Positions 1 through 8,498 of a stretch of DNA of 43,095 nucleotides are shown here, piece by piece (positions within the stretch are counted from its first letter, which is position 1; every line of letters begins with the position of its first letter). The notes under the pieces are model-generated. The model was given only the letters and a program-made list of their open reading frames with translations, ran no database searches and was not told the origin of the DNA. The position numbers were made by a program, and so were the translations under genes. The DNA comes from Flavobacterium sp. (lineage in GTDB: Bacteria; Bacteroidota; Bacteroidia; Flavobacteriales; Flavobacteriaceae), in assembly GCA_030151565.1 (NCBI GenBank), contig JASLDM010000039.1, forward strand, positions 1 to 43,095, given 5' to 3'.

Positions 1-12
1 CCAAAACAACTC

Positions 13-48
13 AAGAGCTTTACTTAACAGTAAGGCTCTTTTTCTTTT
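13..48 (+). terminator. Intrinsic terminator of a gene left of the window
   Basis: An 11-bp inverted repeat (13-23 with 30-40, one T-G wobble, loop TTAACA) is followed directly by a T-rich tract (41-48). The T tract lies on the + side, so it ends a + strand transcript that enters from outside the window. Confidence 0.7.
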
Positions 49-62
49 GTTACCTCAAAAAA

Positions 63-544
63 ATCAGTGAACATTGGTTCAATCTCAAAAACTCAAATGT
101 AATTACAAAAGAAACAAAGACTAAAAAAGCAATGGAACATCTATGAAAGCTATCAAAATCCTTTAGCAACTGAGTAAAAGAAGTTTCGCTTGACATAACT
201 GTATTTATAAAGCAGATAGCTAAGAAATATTTTACTAATGCCCTACAAGTTTTCGACCATTGTTCACATATAAAAGCTTGTAGCAACGACTTTACAAAAC
301 GTTGGGATTAAGTATCATTGGCTTGAAATGGAAACCAAAAACAATACTGCTTTTTAGTTTGCATCCAGAAATCAAACAAGCTTACACCTTAACCAATAGA
401 TTGAAAGCTATATACAAGCAACGCATCATTAAAGAAATAGCAATGACAAAACTAGCACCACGGTTCAATCAAATTGAGAACAACCAACTTAAGCAACTCA
501 ATACCGCTTTCAAAACCTTTACACACCTTCCCTCGACATATTGA
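63..544 (+). pseudogene. Decayed ISAon1/ISL3-type transposase remnant
   Basis: Translated in + frame 3, bases 63-300 give fragments that resemble, from memory, the DDE transposase of ISAon1/ISL3-type elements common in Flavobacteria: SEHWF near 66, VKEVSLDIT near 174, then KKYFTNALQVFDHC, close to the family's 'VKEV.LDM...VKK.FPNA.QVTDRFH' core. The frame is broken by TGA codons near 144 and 171 and a TAA near 306. The match resumes in frame 2 from about 302 to 544 (HPEIKQAYTLTNRLKAIY, then IAMTKLAPRFNQIE), which resembles the C-terminal part of the same proteins. The N-terminal DNA-binding part, much of the middle and the conserved tail are missing, and I see no terminal inverted repeats. 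It is a dead fossil. The family call rests on remembered sequence and was not searched. Confidence 0.6.
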
Positions 545-828
545 CCTACTTTACCCACTTCCAACCCGTATCAATACTAGCTTATACACACCTACTACCA
601 GACATCCACCACATTCGCACCACACACATTCGGAAAAAAAGCTGATTTCCGAGAGTCTATGGTACTTGTCTCGAACATGTCCCGAACAAGGTCTATTTGA
701 GACTCCTTTAAAACAACAAAAAAACAAGAATTACATCCTATCAAGAAAAAGGCTAATAGACACACCTGTAGGTAAAAAACACTCCCTTAACCCCAACGCC
801 ACCACTTAGAGTAAAAAAAATATAGTGC
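545..828. other. Non-coding stretch with a short tandem repeat
   Basis: No gene is supportable here. A reading frame across 474-809 (+) has low-complexity composition and no family resemblance. The one structured item is an 11-bp direct tandem repeat at 667-677 and 678-688 (TGTCTCGAACA / TGTCCCGAACA, one difference). The rest looks like decayed flank of the transposase remnant. Confidence 0.5.
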
Positions 829-858
829 AAAAAAAAAGCCTCTTGAAAAAGAGGCTTT
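829..858 (-). terminator. Terminator of rpmE2
   Basis: A perfect 10-bp inverted repeat (835-844 with 849-858, loop of four) sits 20 bases beyond the rpmE2 stop codon. It is followed on the - strand by a run of T (the A run at 829-837 of the + strand). Confidence 0.85.
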
Positions 859-878
859 GTATGATATAAAATTCAAAA

Positions 879-1130
879 TTATTTTTTGAATTTAGCATAT
901 TTAGTTTTGAATTTATCAATACGTCCTGCTGTATCGATAAGTTTAGATTTACCTGTGTAAAATGGGTGAGATGTACGAGAAATCTCCATTTTAAAAACTG
1001 GGTATTCTACTCCGTCAACTTCGATAGTTTCTTTTGTATCTACTGTTGATTTTGTGATGAATACGTCTTCGTTAGACATATCTTTAAACGCTACTAATCT
1101 GTAATTTTCTGGGTGAATACCTTTTTTCAT
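879..1130 (-). CDS. rpmE2: 50S ribosomal protein L31, type B (zinc-independent)
   Basis: This 83-residue protein begins MKKGIHPENYR and contains SRTSHPFYTGKSKLIDTAGR, the hallmark core of ribosomal protein L31 type B. It binds the large subunit and bridges the two subunits. The Cys-x-x-Cys zinc motif of type A L31 is absent and the length is typical for the zinc-free paralogue. It stands alone, with its own promoter (1247-1276) and terminator (829-858). The region between promoter and start codon is about 110 nt, long for this genome and a possible site of translational control. The start codon is the only good one, and the protein begins exactly where family members do. Confidence 0.95.
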   Translation of the reverse strand: MKKGIHPENYRLVAFKDMSNEDVFITKSTVDTKETIEVDGVEYPVFKMEISRTSHPFYTGKSKLIDTAGRIDKFKTKYAKFKK

Positions 1131-1246
1131 GATGTAAATCTTTTTAAAATAATGGTTATTTTTCCGTTTCGAAGCTTTCTTTTATCGAGAAAGGTGTAAA
1201 CTTCCAAGTAACTTTTTTGTTTATAATTACTTTTATTTTCAGATGG

Positions 1247-1276
1247 CAAATTTACAATTAAATTTCAATTATCAAA
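1247..1276 (-). promoter_or_regulatory. Promoter of rpmE2
   Basis: On the - strand, TTTG (1273-1276) is followed after 18 nt by TAAATTTG (1247-1254), an exact match to the Bacteroidota -33 TTTG / -7 TAnnTTTG promoter. Predicted transcription starts near 1240, leaving an untranslated leader of about 110 nt before the ATG at 1130. Confidence 0.65.
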
Positions 1277-1310
1277 CATTTGTTTCTTTTTTTTGAAGTG
1301 ATTTTTTATT

Positions 1311-1345
1311 TTGTAAAACATTTAAACGGCAATTCCCTATATTTG
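1311..1345 (+). promoter_or_regulatory. Promoter of the DUF4199-glycosyltransferase-pncB operon
   Basis: TATATTTG (1338-1345) matches the Bacteroidota -7 box TAnnTTTG exactly. A TTG at 1311-1313 lies 24 nt upstream, slightly longer than the usual spacing. The predicted start near 1352 is 18 nt before the ATG at 1370, which supports that downstream start. Confidence 0.5.
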
Positions 1346-1369
1346 TACGTTATATACGGCATTACTACT

Positions 1370-1933
1370 ATGGATAAGACGATTAAAAATAACGGACTGC
1401 GCTTCGGAATTCTATCAACAACTTGGTACACCTTAACAACGGTACTTATTTTCTTTTGGTTTCACGAGCTTTTTGTAAGTGTTTATATGGGATTTGCAAA
1501 TACTTTGGCTAGCTTACTTATTGGAACCCTATCCATTGTTTTTGCTAAAAAGAAACTTGGAGGCTACATAACCTTCAAAGATGCCTTTACCTCTTTCTTA
1601 ATCCCTATTGTATTAGGATTAGCAATGCACATTGTGGTGTCTATGATTCTATTTAATCTGGTTGATCCTTCAATGAAAGAAGTTTTTAAAGAACTTAGCA
1701 TTGCCTTCACGCATAAAAATATGAGTGGACTACAAGTAGCACCAGAAGCTATTGAGGCAACCATTGAACAAATAAAAACTACAGACAATTTTAGTTTAGG
1801 TAACTTGATCCGTGCATTTGCTTGGAAAACCCTACTCTACTCGATTGGAGGATTATTGATTTCCTTAATTTTTAGAAACAAATCAGAATTCACACCTGTA
1901 GCTACAAATAATACTGAAGCACCTCAGAAATAA
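1370..1933 (+). CDS. DUF4199 family membrane protein
   Basis: This is a 187-residue integral membrane protein with the pattern of the DUF4199 family of Bacteroidota; the function is unknown. Four hydrophobic segments are visible: around residues 10-30 (TTWYTLTTVLIFFWF), 35-58, 70-97 (FLIPIVLGLAMHIVVSMILF) and 155-172. A polar loop between the last two is rich in Ile, Glu and Lys. An open frame reaches back to 1280, but the -7 box ends at 1345, so the ATG at 1370 (MDKTIKNNG) is preferred. The glycosyltransferase starts 3 nt after the stop. This pairing is common in flavobacteria and suggests a role in the same membrane process. Confidence 0.8.
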   Translation: MDKTIKNNGLRFGILSTTWYTLTTVLIFFWFHELFVSVYMGFANTLASLLIGTLSIVFAKKKLGGYITFKDAFTSFLIPIVLGLAMHIVVSMILFNLVDPSMKEVFKELSIAFTHKNMSGLQVAPEAIEATIEQIKTTDNFSLGNLIRAFAWKTLLYSIGGLLISLIFRNKSEFTPVATNNTEAPQK

Positions 1934-1936
1934 ACT

Positions 1937-2893
1937 ATGGATATATCTCTTGTAATTCCCTTATTAAATGAAGCAGAATCGTTGCCAGAGCTCTATAAAT
2001 GGATCGCTGAGGTTATGCATAAGGAAGGTTATAGTTACGAAATCTTGTTTATAGATGATGGTAGTAAAGATGCGTCTTGGGCTATTATTGCAAAACTTGC
2101 TTCTGAAAATGCAGAAGTAAAAGGGATTCGCTTTCAAAGAAACTTTGGTAAATCACAAGCATTACATGCGGGATTTGAAGCTGCTCAAGGTGATGTTATC
2201 ATCACGATGGATGCGGATTTACAAGATAGTCCAGATGAGATACCTGCACTCTATCGTTTGATTCAAGATGAGAATTACGATTTGATTTCGGGTTGGAAAA
2301 AGAAACGCTATGACTCTGTTATCTCCAAAAATCTACCTTCGAAACTGTTTAATTGGGCTGCTAGAAAAACATCAGGCGTAAAACTTAACGACTTTAACTG
2401 TGGCTTGAAAGCTTATAAAAATGAAGTAGTTAAGAATATTGAGGTTTCTGGAGAAATGCACCGTTATATTCCTGTATTGGCTAAAAATGCGGGCTATGAT
2501 CGAATTGGGGAAAAAGTTGTACAACACCAAGCTCGAAAGTACGGAACCACCAAATTTGGAATGGAACGCTTTATCAATGGTTTTCTAGACCTGATTACCA
2601 TTTGGTTTCTATCAAAATTTGGAAAACGTCCCATGCACCTTTTTGGAGCCCTAGGAGTTTTAATGTTTAGCATTGGTTTTTTTGCCGCGCTAGTAATTGG
2701 AAGCCGCAAACTATACAAGCTATACATCGCAGAACCCGCAATACTCGTAACTCAAGATCCTTGGTTTTATATTGCCTTGGCTACCATGATTATTGGAACA
2801 CAATTCTTTTTGGCTGGTTTTTTAGGCGAGATGATTTTAAAAGTAAGAAACAAAGAAAAACAATATAAGATTGCAGCTCGAATGGGCTTGTAA
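1937..2893 (+). CDS. GtrB/DPM1-like family 2 glycosyltransferase (polyprenyl-phosphate sugar synthase)
   Basis: This 318-residue protein has a GT-A glycosyltransferase domain at residues 1-225: the start SLVIPLLNE, the nucleotide-binding FIDDGSKD (39-45), the metal-binding DAD at 92-94 in MDADLQDSPDEIP, and an H-x-x-RKYG motif near 198-203. Two membrane helices follow (about 232-255 and 277-302). This is the layout of GtrB and dolichol-phosphate mannose synthase homologues, which move a sugar from a nucleotide donor to undecaprenyl phosphate on the inner face of the membrane. Donor and acceptor cannot be read from the sequence. It is tightly linked to the DUF4199 gene upstream and a phosphohexomutase downstream, which could supply sugar-1-phosphate. 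Confidence 0.88.
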   Translation: MDISLVIPLLNEAESLPELYKWIAEVMHKEGYSYEILFIDDGSKDASWAIIAKLASENAEVKGIRFQRNFGKSQALHAGFEAAQGDVIITMDADLQDSPDEIPALYRLIQDENYDLISGWKKKRYDSVISKNLPSKLFNWAARKTSGVKLNDFNCGLKAYKNEVVKNIEVSGEMHRYIPVLAKNAGYDRIGEKVVQHQARKYGTTKFGMERFINGFLDLITIWFLSKFGKRPMHLFGALGVLMFSIGFFAALVIGSRKLYKLYIAEPAILVTQDPWFYIALATMIIGTQFFLAGFLGEMILKVRNKEKQYKIAARMGL

Positions 2894-2911
2894 TACCTAA
2901 AACATACTATA

Positions 2912-4639
2912 ATGAACATAGAACAATCCTTATTAGATAAAGTGAATCCTTGGCTAAATGAACCATTTGACACCGAAACACAAACAGCTGTAGAAACAAT
3001 GATGACTTCAGATTTGGCACAACTAGAAGATAGTTTCCATAAAAATCTTGAGTTCGGAACTGGCGGTATGCGTGGGATCATGGGCGTAGGTACTAATCGT
3101 ATCAATAAATACACCTTGGGTAAAAACACACAAGGATTATCGAACTATTTAAAAGCGTGTTTTCCGAATCAAACTATTAAAGTAGCTATTGCCTTTGACT
3201 GTCGTCACAACAGCCAAAGTTTAGCCAAAGTAGTTGCAGATGTATTTACAGCAAATGGAATCCACGTTTTTCTATTTTCAGAACTTCGACCAACGCCTGA
3301 GTTGTCATTTACCGTAAAACATTTGGGATGCCAAGCTGGGATTGTATTAACCGCTTCTCATAATCCACCAGAATACAACGGGTACAAAGTGTATTGGGAA
3401 GATGGAGGACAACTTGTACCACCACAAGATGCTGCGATTATTCAAGAAATTGAAAACTTGACCTACGATGCGATCAATTTCACAGGTAATGATGCCCTAT
3501 TGACTTTCATCGACAAAGATATTGACCAAGCTTTTATCGAATCTTGCTTAGAAAACGCGAGTTTCAATACTCCACAACAAGCAAAAGATGCTTTAAAAAT
3601 TGTATATACTTCCCTACACGGAACTTCTATTAAAATCATCCCTCCTGTTTTGGAACAAGCGGGCTATAAAAATGTTTTTGTAGTAGCAGAACAAGCAGAA
3701 CCCAATGGTGATTTCCCTACAGTAAAATCTCCAAATCCAGAAGAACCAGAAGCACTGACAATGGCTTTGGCATTGGCTGAAAAAGAAGGAGCTGATATCG
3801 TAATTGGCACAGATCCAGATTCAGATCGTTTAGGAGTTGCTGTTCGCAATTTGGAAGGTAAATTGGTTTTGCTTAACGGAAACCAAACTATGGTAATCAT
3901 GACTGCCTTTTTATTGGAACAATGGAAACGAAATAAAGGCTTTGAAGGAAATGAATTCATAGGTTCGACCATTGTTTCTACACCGATGATGTTGGAATTA
4001 GCATCTGCTTACGGTATTGAATGCAAAGTAGGTTTAACCGGTTTTAAATGGATTGCCAAAATGATTAAAGACTTCCCTGAACAAAAATTCATTGGTGGTG
4101 GCGAAGAAAGTTTTGGCTATATGGTGGGCGATGCTGTACGAGATAAAGATGCTGTGGCTTCTACCCTATTGGTATGTGAAATTGCTGCACTTGCCAAAGC
4201 ATCTGGCAGCTCTTTGTATGCTGAATTAATCAATCTTTACTTGGATTTTGGCTACTTTAAAGAACATTTGATCTCGATTACCAAAAAGGGAATTGAAGGT
4301 GCTGAATTAATCAAAAAAATGATGGTTGATTTACGCGAAAACCCACTAACCGAGATCAATGGACAACGCGTGGTTTTTATAGAAGATTATCAAAATAGCG
4401 AGGCACGCAATCTATTTACGGATGAAGTAGAACCGATCAATATTCCAAAATCAAATGTATTGATTTACTACCTAGAAGACGGAAGTAAAATATGTGCAAG
4501 ACCAAGTGGTACAGAACCTAAAATTAAGTTTTACTTTAGTGTAAATGCGATTGTTCCTTCATTGGAGGCATTATCTGAAGTGGAAAAACAATTAGATCAA
4601 AAGATACAAAATATAATAGCTGATATGAAACTAAACTAG
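2912..4639 (+). CDS. Phospho-sugar mutase (phosphoglucomutase/phosphomannomutase family)
   Basis: This 575-residue alpha-D-phosphohexomutase interconverts hexose 6- and 1-phosphates. All four active-site motifs are present: the phosphoserine loop TASHNPPEYNGYK (Ser149), the metal-binding DPDSDR (301-306), the sugar-binding GGGEESFGYMVG (395-406) and the C-terminal phosphate-binding RPSGTEPKIKF near residue 530. The length of about 575 and the GTGGMRG start region fit the PgcA-type (Bacillus-like) branch rather than the shorter ManB or GlmM. Whether glucose or mannose phosphate is preferred cannot be decided. The start lies 18 nt after the glycosyltransferase stop, so co-transcription is likely. 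Confidence 0.92.
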   Translation: MNIEQSLLDKVNPWLNEPFDTETQTAVETMMTSDLAQLEDSFHKNLEFGTGGMRGIMGVGTNRINKYTLGKNTQGLSNYLKACFPNQTIKVAIAFDCRHNSQSLAKVVADVFTANGIHVFLFSELRPTPELSFTVKHLGCQAGIVLTASHNPPEYNGYKVYWEDGGQLVPPQDAAIIQEIENLTYDAINFTGNDALLTFIDKDIDQAFIESCLENASFNTPQQAKDALKIVYTSLHGTSIKIIPPVLEQAGYKNVFVVAEQAEPNGDFPTVKSPNPEEPEALTMALALAEKEGADIVIGTDPDSDRLGVAVRNLEGKLVLLNGNQTMVIMTAFLLEQWKRNKGFEGNEFIGSTIVSTPMMLELASAYGIECKVGLTGFKWIAKMIKDFPEQKFIGGGEESFGYMVGDAVRDKDAVASTLLVCEIAALAKASGSSLYAELINLYLDFGYFKEHLISITKKGIEGAELIKKMMVDLRENPLTEINGQRVVFIEDYQNSEARNLFTDEVEPINIPKSNVLIYYLEDGSKICARPSGTEPKIKFYFSVNAIVPSLEALSEVEKQLDQKIQNIIADMKLN

Positions 4640-4661
4640 TTTCAACCTTGATTTTCAATAT

Positions 4662-6491
4662 ATGAATGAATATTTCAAAAAAATAATACGCTTTGCGAAG
4701 CCGTATAAAAAATATGCTTATCTGAATATTTTCTTCAATATTCTTTATGCCTTATTTAGCGCAGTTTCGTTTGTAACCTTGATTCCAATGCTTACCATCT
4801 TGTTTGGTGAAAACAAAAAGGTATTTGATAAACCGGTATACACCAACATCGCTCACGCAAAAGAGTATTTGGAACAATATATGTCGTATTATTTAACGCA
4901 CCATTCCGAAACGAATGGAATCCAGAATACCTTAATGATTATGGTAGCTGTGATTATCTCGATTTTCTTGCTCAAAAACCTATTTGCATATTGGGGAATG
5001 TACTTCATTACGTATCTGAGAAATGGCGTGTTAAAAGACATTCGAAACGCGATGTACAAAAAGTCTTTAGAATTACCGCTTTCGTTCTTCTCTGAAAAAC
5101 GAAAAGGTGATGTGATTTCACGTATGACTTCTGATGTTTTAGAGATTCAACACTCTTTTTTATCCATCTTGGAACTCGTAGTTCGCGAACCTTTGACTAT
5201 TGTTTTTACGATAATAGCAATGTTCTTTTTAAGTACAAAACTGACTATTTTTGTTTTTATATTTATTCCTATCGCTGGATTCATCATCTCTAAAGTAGGT
5301 AAATCACTTAAGAAAAGCTCTCAGAAAGCTTCAGAAGAACAAGGCTTTTTCTTGTCTTTAATAGAAGAGTCTTTAACTGGTCTTAAAGTAATCAAAAGCT
5401 TTAATGCCGAACCGGCTTTTAATGATAAATTCCAAAGCTCTACTATGGAGTTTTACCACTTAAACAATAAAATCTTAAATCGCCAAAACCTATCTTCTCC
5501 AATGAGTGAGTTTTTGGGTATTGTAACGATTGCTGTTTTATTGGTATTTGGAGGGCATATGGTTTTGGTCGACCAATCTTTATCTGGTGCTTCCTTTATT
5601 GCTTATATCGGAATGGCGTATAACATACTAACACCTGCTAAAGCAATTTCAAAAGCGTCTTATAGTCTTAAAAGAGGAAATGCAGCTGCCGAGCGTGTAT
5701 TACAGATTTTAGAAGAAGAGAATCCGATCCAAAGCAAAGAAAATGCGTTATCGAAAGCGAAGTTTGATAGCGAAGTAAACCTAAACAACATCTCTTTTAA
5801 ATATGATGAAGAATGGGTGCTGAAAGATTTCTCACTTCAAGTTCCTAAAGGAAAATCAGTAGCATTGGTAGGACAATCTGGTAGCGGTAAAAGTACAATT
5901 GCAAACCTATTGACTCGTTTTTGGGATGTAAACGAAGGAGCTATCGAAATTGATGGCACCGATATTCGCGACATCGATCTACGTGATCTTAGAAACCTTA
6001 TGGGACTGGTAACTCAAGACAGTATTTTATTTAATGATTCGATCAAAAACAATCTTAAACTAGGGAATGAAAACGCCACAGATGATGAGATCATAGAAGC
6101 GCTTAAAATAGCAAATGCTTACGAATTTGTAAAAGAGTTACCTGAAGGCATCGAAACGAATATTGGAGATGCAGGAAACAAACTTTCTGGTGGACAAAAA
6201 CAGCGTTTGTCTATTGCAAGAGCTGTTTTGAAAAACCCTCCGATTATGATTTTAGACGAGGCTACTTCGGCTTTGGATACAGAAAGTGAAAAACACGTAC
6301 AAGTTGCTTTAGAAAACATGATGCTTAATCGTACATCTATCGTTATTGCACACCGCTTGTCAACGATACAAAAAGCCGATTGGATTGTGGTAATGCAGAA
6401 AGGTAAAATTGTAGAGCAAGGAACGCACGAAAGTTTATTAAATTTACAAGGAACGTATACCAAATTGGTATCGCTACAAAACTTAGGTTAA
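4662..6491 (+). CDS. MsbA-type ABC exporter (fused permease-ATPase)
   Basis: This 609-residue half-transporter has an N-terminal six-helix membrane domain (about 1-340) and a C-terminal ATPase (about 370-605). Visible motifs are Walker A GQSGSGKS (404-411), the signature LSGGQ (508-512), Walker B IMILDEATSALD (528-539, catalytic Glu533) and the H-loop histidine in IVIAHRLSTI. The architecture is that of MsbA, which flips lipid A across the inner membrane, and of multidrug exporters. The neighbouring glycan genes and the LptD and TamB genes elsewhere in the window fit a lipid role. The substrate is not proven. It starts 22 nt after the mutase. Confidence 0.9.
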   Translation: MNEYFKKIIRFAKPYKKYAYLNIFFNILYALFSAVSFVTLIPMLTILFGENKKVFDKPVYTNIAHAKEYLEQYMSYYLTHHSETNGIQNTLMIMVAVIISIFLLKNLFAYWGMYFITYLRNGVLKDIRNAMYKKSLELPLSFFSEKRKGDVISRMTSDVLEIQHSFLSILELVVREPLTIVFTIIAMFFLSTKLTIFVFIFIPIAGFIISKVGKSLKKSSQKASEEQGFFLSLIEESLTGLKVIKSFNAEPAFNDKFQSSTMEFYHLNNKILNRQNLSSPMSEFLGIVTIAVLLVFGGHMVLVDQSLSGASFIAYIGMAYNILTPAKAISKASYSLKRGNAAAERVLQILEEENPIQSKENALSKAKFDSEVNLNNISFKYDEEWVLKDFSLQVPKGKSVALVGQSGSGKSTIANLLTRFWDVNEGAIEIDGTDIRDIDLRDLRNLMGLVTQDSILFNDSIKNNLKLGNENATDDEIIEALKIANAYEFVKELPEGIETNIGDAGNKLSGGQKQRLSIARAVLKNPPIMILDEATSALDTESEKHVQVALENMMLNRTSIVIAHRLSTIQKADWIVVMQKGKIVEQGTHESLLNLQGTYTKLVSLQNLG

Positions 6492-6493
6492 CA

Positions 6494-7195
6494 ATGTACA
6501 TCAAAAGTGATTCTATAAATCTGCCAAGTGACCCGAATACCGTAATCTGGAAATACTTAGATCTATCCAAATTTTTAGATCTTTTATTATCACAGAAAAT
6601 GTTTATGTCCCGATCGGATAAATTTGAGGATCAGTTTGAAGGCACCTTTAGTGAACCAACTTTTGAAGAGATAAAAAAAATAGCGGTACACAATCCAAAG
6701 TTCTTGGATTACTACAAAACCCATCGAAAAAATGTGGTAATTAGCAGTTGGCACATCAATGAGTATGAGTCTTTTGCTATGTGGCAGATTTTTACAAAAA
6801 ATCAAGAAGGACTCGCTATACAATCTACGCTTGCACGGCTGCAAGAAGCTTTAGCACCTGAAAACAGAATAGAGCAATACATTGGTGAGGTCAATTATAT
6901 CGACTACAAAAAGGAACATATTCCTTTTGAAGATTCGTTTTTTCCTTTTTTATTTAAGCGCAAGAGCTTTCAATATGAAAAAGAAATACGCGTGATTTCC
7001 GATGTATCCCCCTTACAACTAGCTGTTAACGAAGGCATAAAAATAAACGTGGATATCAATCAATTGATCGAAAAAGTTTATATTCACCCTAAATCTGAGA
7101 ATTGGTATAAAAAATTAGTTCTTGAATTAATGGATAAACTAAACTTTAATTTCGAAATCGAAAAATCTGATCTAGAGAGTGATATTTTAATATAA
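6494..7195 (+). CDS. DUF2971 family protein
   Basis: This 233-residue soluble protein looks like DUF2971. The N-terminal VIWKYLDLSKFLDLLLSQKM is followed by FMSRSDKFEDQFEGTF (family pattern 'l.fssp..fnDPfE'), SSWHINEYESFAMWQIF near residue 80, GLAIQS, and LFKRKSFQYEKEIRVI near 160. The biochemical role of the family is unknown. The gene begins 2 nt after the exporter stop and ends 6 nt before pncB, so it is firmly inside the operon. No signal peptide or membrane helix is seen. DUF2971 proteins also turn up in accessory islands, but here the setting is housekeeping. Confidence 0.8.
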   Translation: MYIKSDSINLPSDPNTVIWKYLDLSKFLDLLLSQKMFMSRSDKFEDQFEGTFSEPTFEEIKKIAVHNPKFLDYYKTHRKNVVISSWHINEYESFAMWQIFTKNQEGLAIQSTLARLQEALAPENRIEQYIGEVNYIDYKKEHIPFEDSFFPFLFKRKSFQYEKEIRVISDVSPLQLAVNEGIKINVDINQLIEKVYIHPKSENWYKKLVLELMDKLNFNFEIEKSDLESDILI

Positions 7196-7201
7196 CTAAT
7201 T

Positions 7202-8392
7202 ATGGAAATAACATCAAACCAAATCATACATTCAATTTTAGATAATGATTTCTATAAATTTACGATGCAACACGCTGCGATAAAATTATTTCCTTACGCA
7301 GAGGCTTCGTACATCTTTATCAACCGCGGGCAACACAAGTTTCCTGAAGGTTTTGGAGATGCATTACGCTTGTCTATTGATGAGATGGCTAAGCTAAAAT
7401 TGACTAAAGATGAGAAGGAGTTTTTACGTAAAACTTGTCCATATTTAGACCCAACCTATCTCGATTTTTTACAAGGATATCACTATGATCCTTCAGAGAT
7501 TAAAATTACTCAGGAAGGGGCTGATTTAGAAGTTAAAATAAAAGGATATTGGTATCGCACTATTCTATGGGAAGTGCCGTTAATGGCAATTATCTGCGAA
7601 CTTTATTATAAAATGACACATCAAGAGCGCGAATCTGATGCGTTGGTTGTACAAAATGCTCGTGAAAAAATAGAGCGTTATAGTGATTTAGGTATTACCA
7701 TTGCCGAATTTGGAACGCGTCGCAGACACTCTTATGAAGTACATCAGTTGGTGGTTCAAACCTTAAAAAAATACGGAGGTCATTCTTTCATTGGAACAAG
7801 CAACGTTCATTTAGCGATGAAATACAATACCCGTCCAATAGGAACACACGCCCACGAGTGGTTTATGTTTCACGCTGCTAAATACGGCTTTAAAATAGCG
7901 AACTCAGTAGGATTGGAGCATTGGGTAGATATCTATCGCGGCGACTTAGGCATTGCCTTAACGGATACCTACACAAGTAAAGTATTTTTTGAACAGTTTG
8001 ATAAGAAATTTGCAAAGCTTTTTGACGGTGTGCGTCACGACAGCGGGGATCCTCTTGATTTTGCTGACCAGACCATTGCGCATTACCAAAGTCTTGGCAT
8101 TGATCCGCTTTCAAAAACCATTATTTTCTCAGACGGATTGAACCCTGAAAAAGTAGAGCGCATTGTAAAACACTGCAAAGGAAAAATTGGAATGTCTTTT
8201 GGTGTTGGTACCGATTTTACAAATGATGTTGGTCTAGACGCTATGAATATAGTTGTAAAAATGCAACAAGCTTACCCAGAAGGCGCTAATTGGACCGATG
8301 TTGTGAAGTTATCTGACGAACCTAAGAAACACACAGGAACGCCTGAAATGATTGAATTAACAAAACGCTTACTCAATATTCCTTTAGACTAA
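7202..8392 (+). CDS. pncB: Nicotinate phosphoribosyltransferase
   Basis: This 396-residue enzyme converts nicotinate and PRPP to nicotinate mononucleotide, using ATP, in the NAD salvage (Preiss-Handler) pathway. Recognisable motifs are NDFYKFTMQHA at the N terminus, EFGTRRRHSYEVHQ near residue 175 with the likely phosphorylated histidine region, GTSNVHLA, GTHAHEWFMFH, and RHDSGDPLDFADQ near 280 for phosphoribosyl binding. Length and ends match the bacterial PncB branch. It is the last gene of the operon that begins at 1370, 6 nt after the DUF2971 gene. The 106-nt gap to ndk holds an A/T-only-loop hairpin (8412-8445) that is a poor terminator, so some readthrough is possible. Confidence 0.95.
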   Translation: MEITSNQIIHSILDNDFYKFTMQHAAIKLFPYAEASYIFINRGQHKFPEGFGDALRLSIDEMAKLKLTKDEKEFLRKTCPYLDPTYLDFLQGYHYDPSEIKITQEGADLEVKIKGYWYRTILWEVPLMAIICELYYKMTHQERESDALVVQNAREKIERYSDLGITIAEFGTRRRHSYEVHQLVVQTLKKYGGHSFIGTSNVHLAMKYNTRPIGTHAHEWFMFHAAKYGFKIANSVGLEHWVDIYRGDLGIALTDTYTSKVFFEQFDKKFAKLFDGVRHDSGDPLDFADQTIAHYQSLGIDPLSKTIIFSDGLNPEKVERIVKHCKGKIGMSFGVGTDFTNDVGLDAMNIVVKMQQAYPEGANWTDVVKLSDEPKKHTGTPEMIELTKRLLNIPLD

Positions 8393-8469
8393 TTTTATCA
8401 AGATAAGTTAAGCTTTTTTAAAATGTATATTTTTTATAAAAAAGCATTCGGATAAATCAGTTAAAAACG

Positions 8470-8477
8470 TATTTTTG
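8470..8477 (+). promoter_or_regulatory. -7 box of the ndk promoter
   Basis: TATTTTTG matches TAnnTTTG exactly and lies 21 nt before the ndk ATG. A clear TTG -33 element is not seen; ATTCGG near 8446-8451 is the closest. The short A-rich leader fits Bacteroidota genes. Confidence 0.5.
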
Positions 8478-8498
8478 TAACACATTAAAATAATAAAA

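Noticed and set aside
50..286. 78-residue frame on the - strand
   Set aside because: It is antisense to the transposase remnant and has no family resemblance.
474..809. 111-residue frame on the + strand
   Set aside because: It overlaps the transposase remnant out of frame and has low-complexity composition (His/Pro/Thr-rich) without motifs.
1280..1369. Longer N terminus of the DUF4199 protein
   Set aside because: It would start upstream of the predicted promoter's -7 box at 1338-1345; the ATG at 1370 is downstream of it.
6494..7195. DUF2971 gene as part of a defence island
   Set aside because: Neighbours on both sides are housekeeping genes in the same operon; no other defence genes are in the window.
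8412..8445. Terminator of the pncB operon
   Set aside because: The hairpin GCTTTTTTA/TAAAAAAGC is A/T-rich with a 16-nt loop and no T tract after it.
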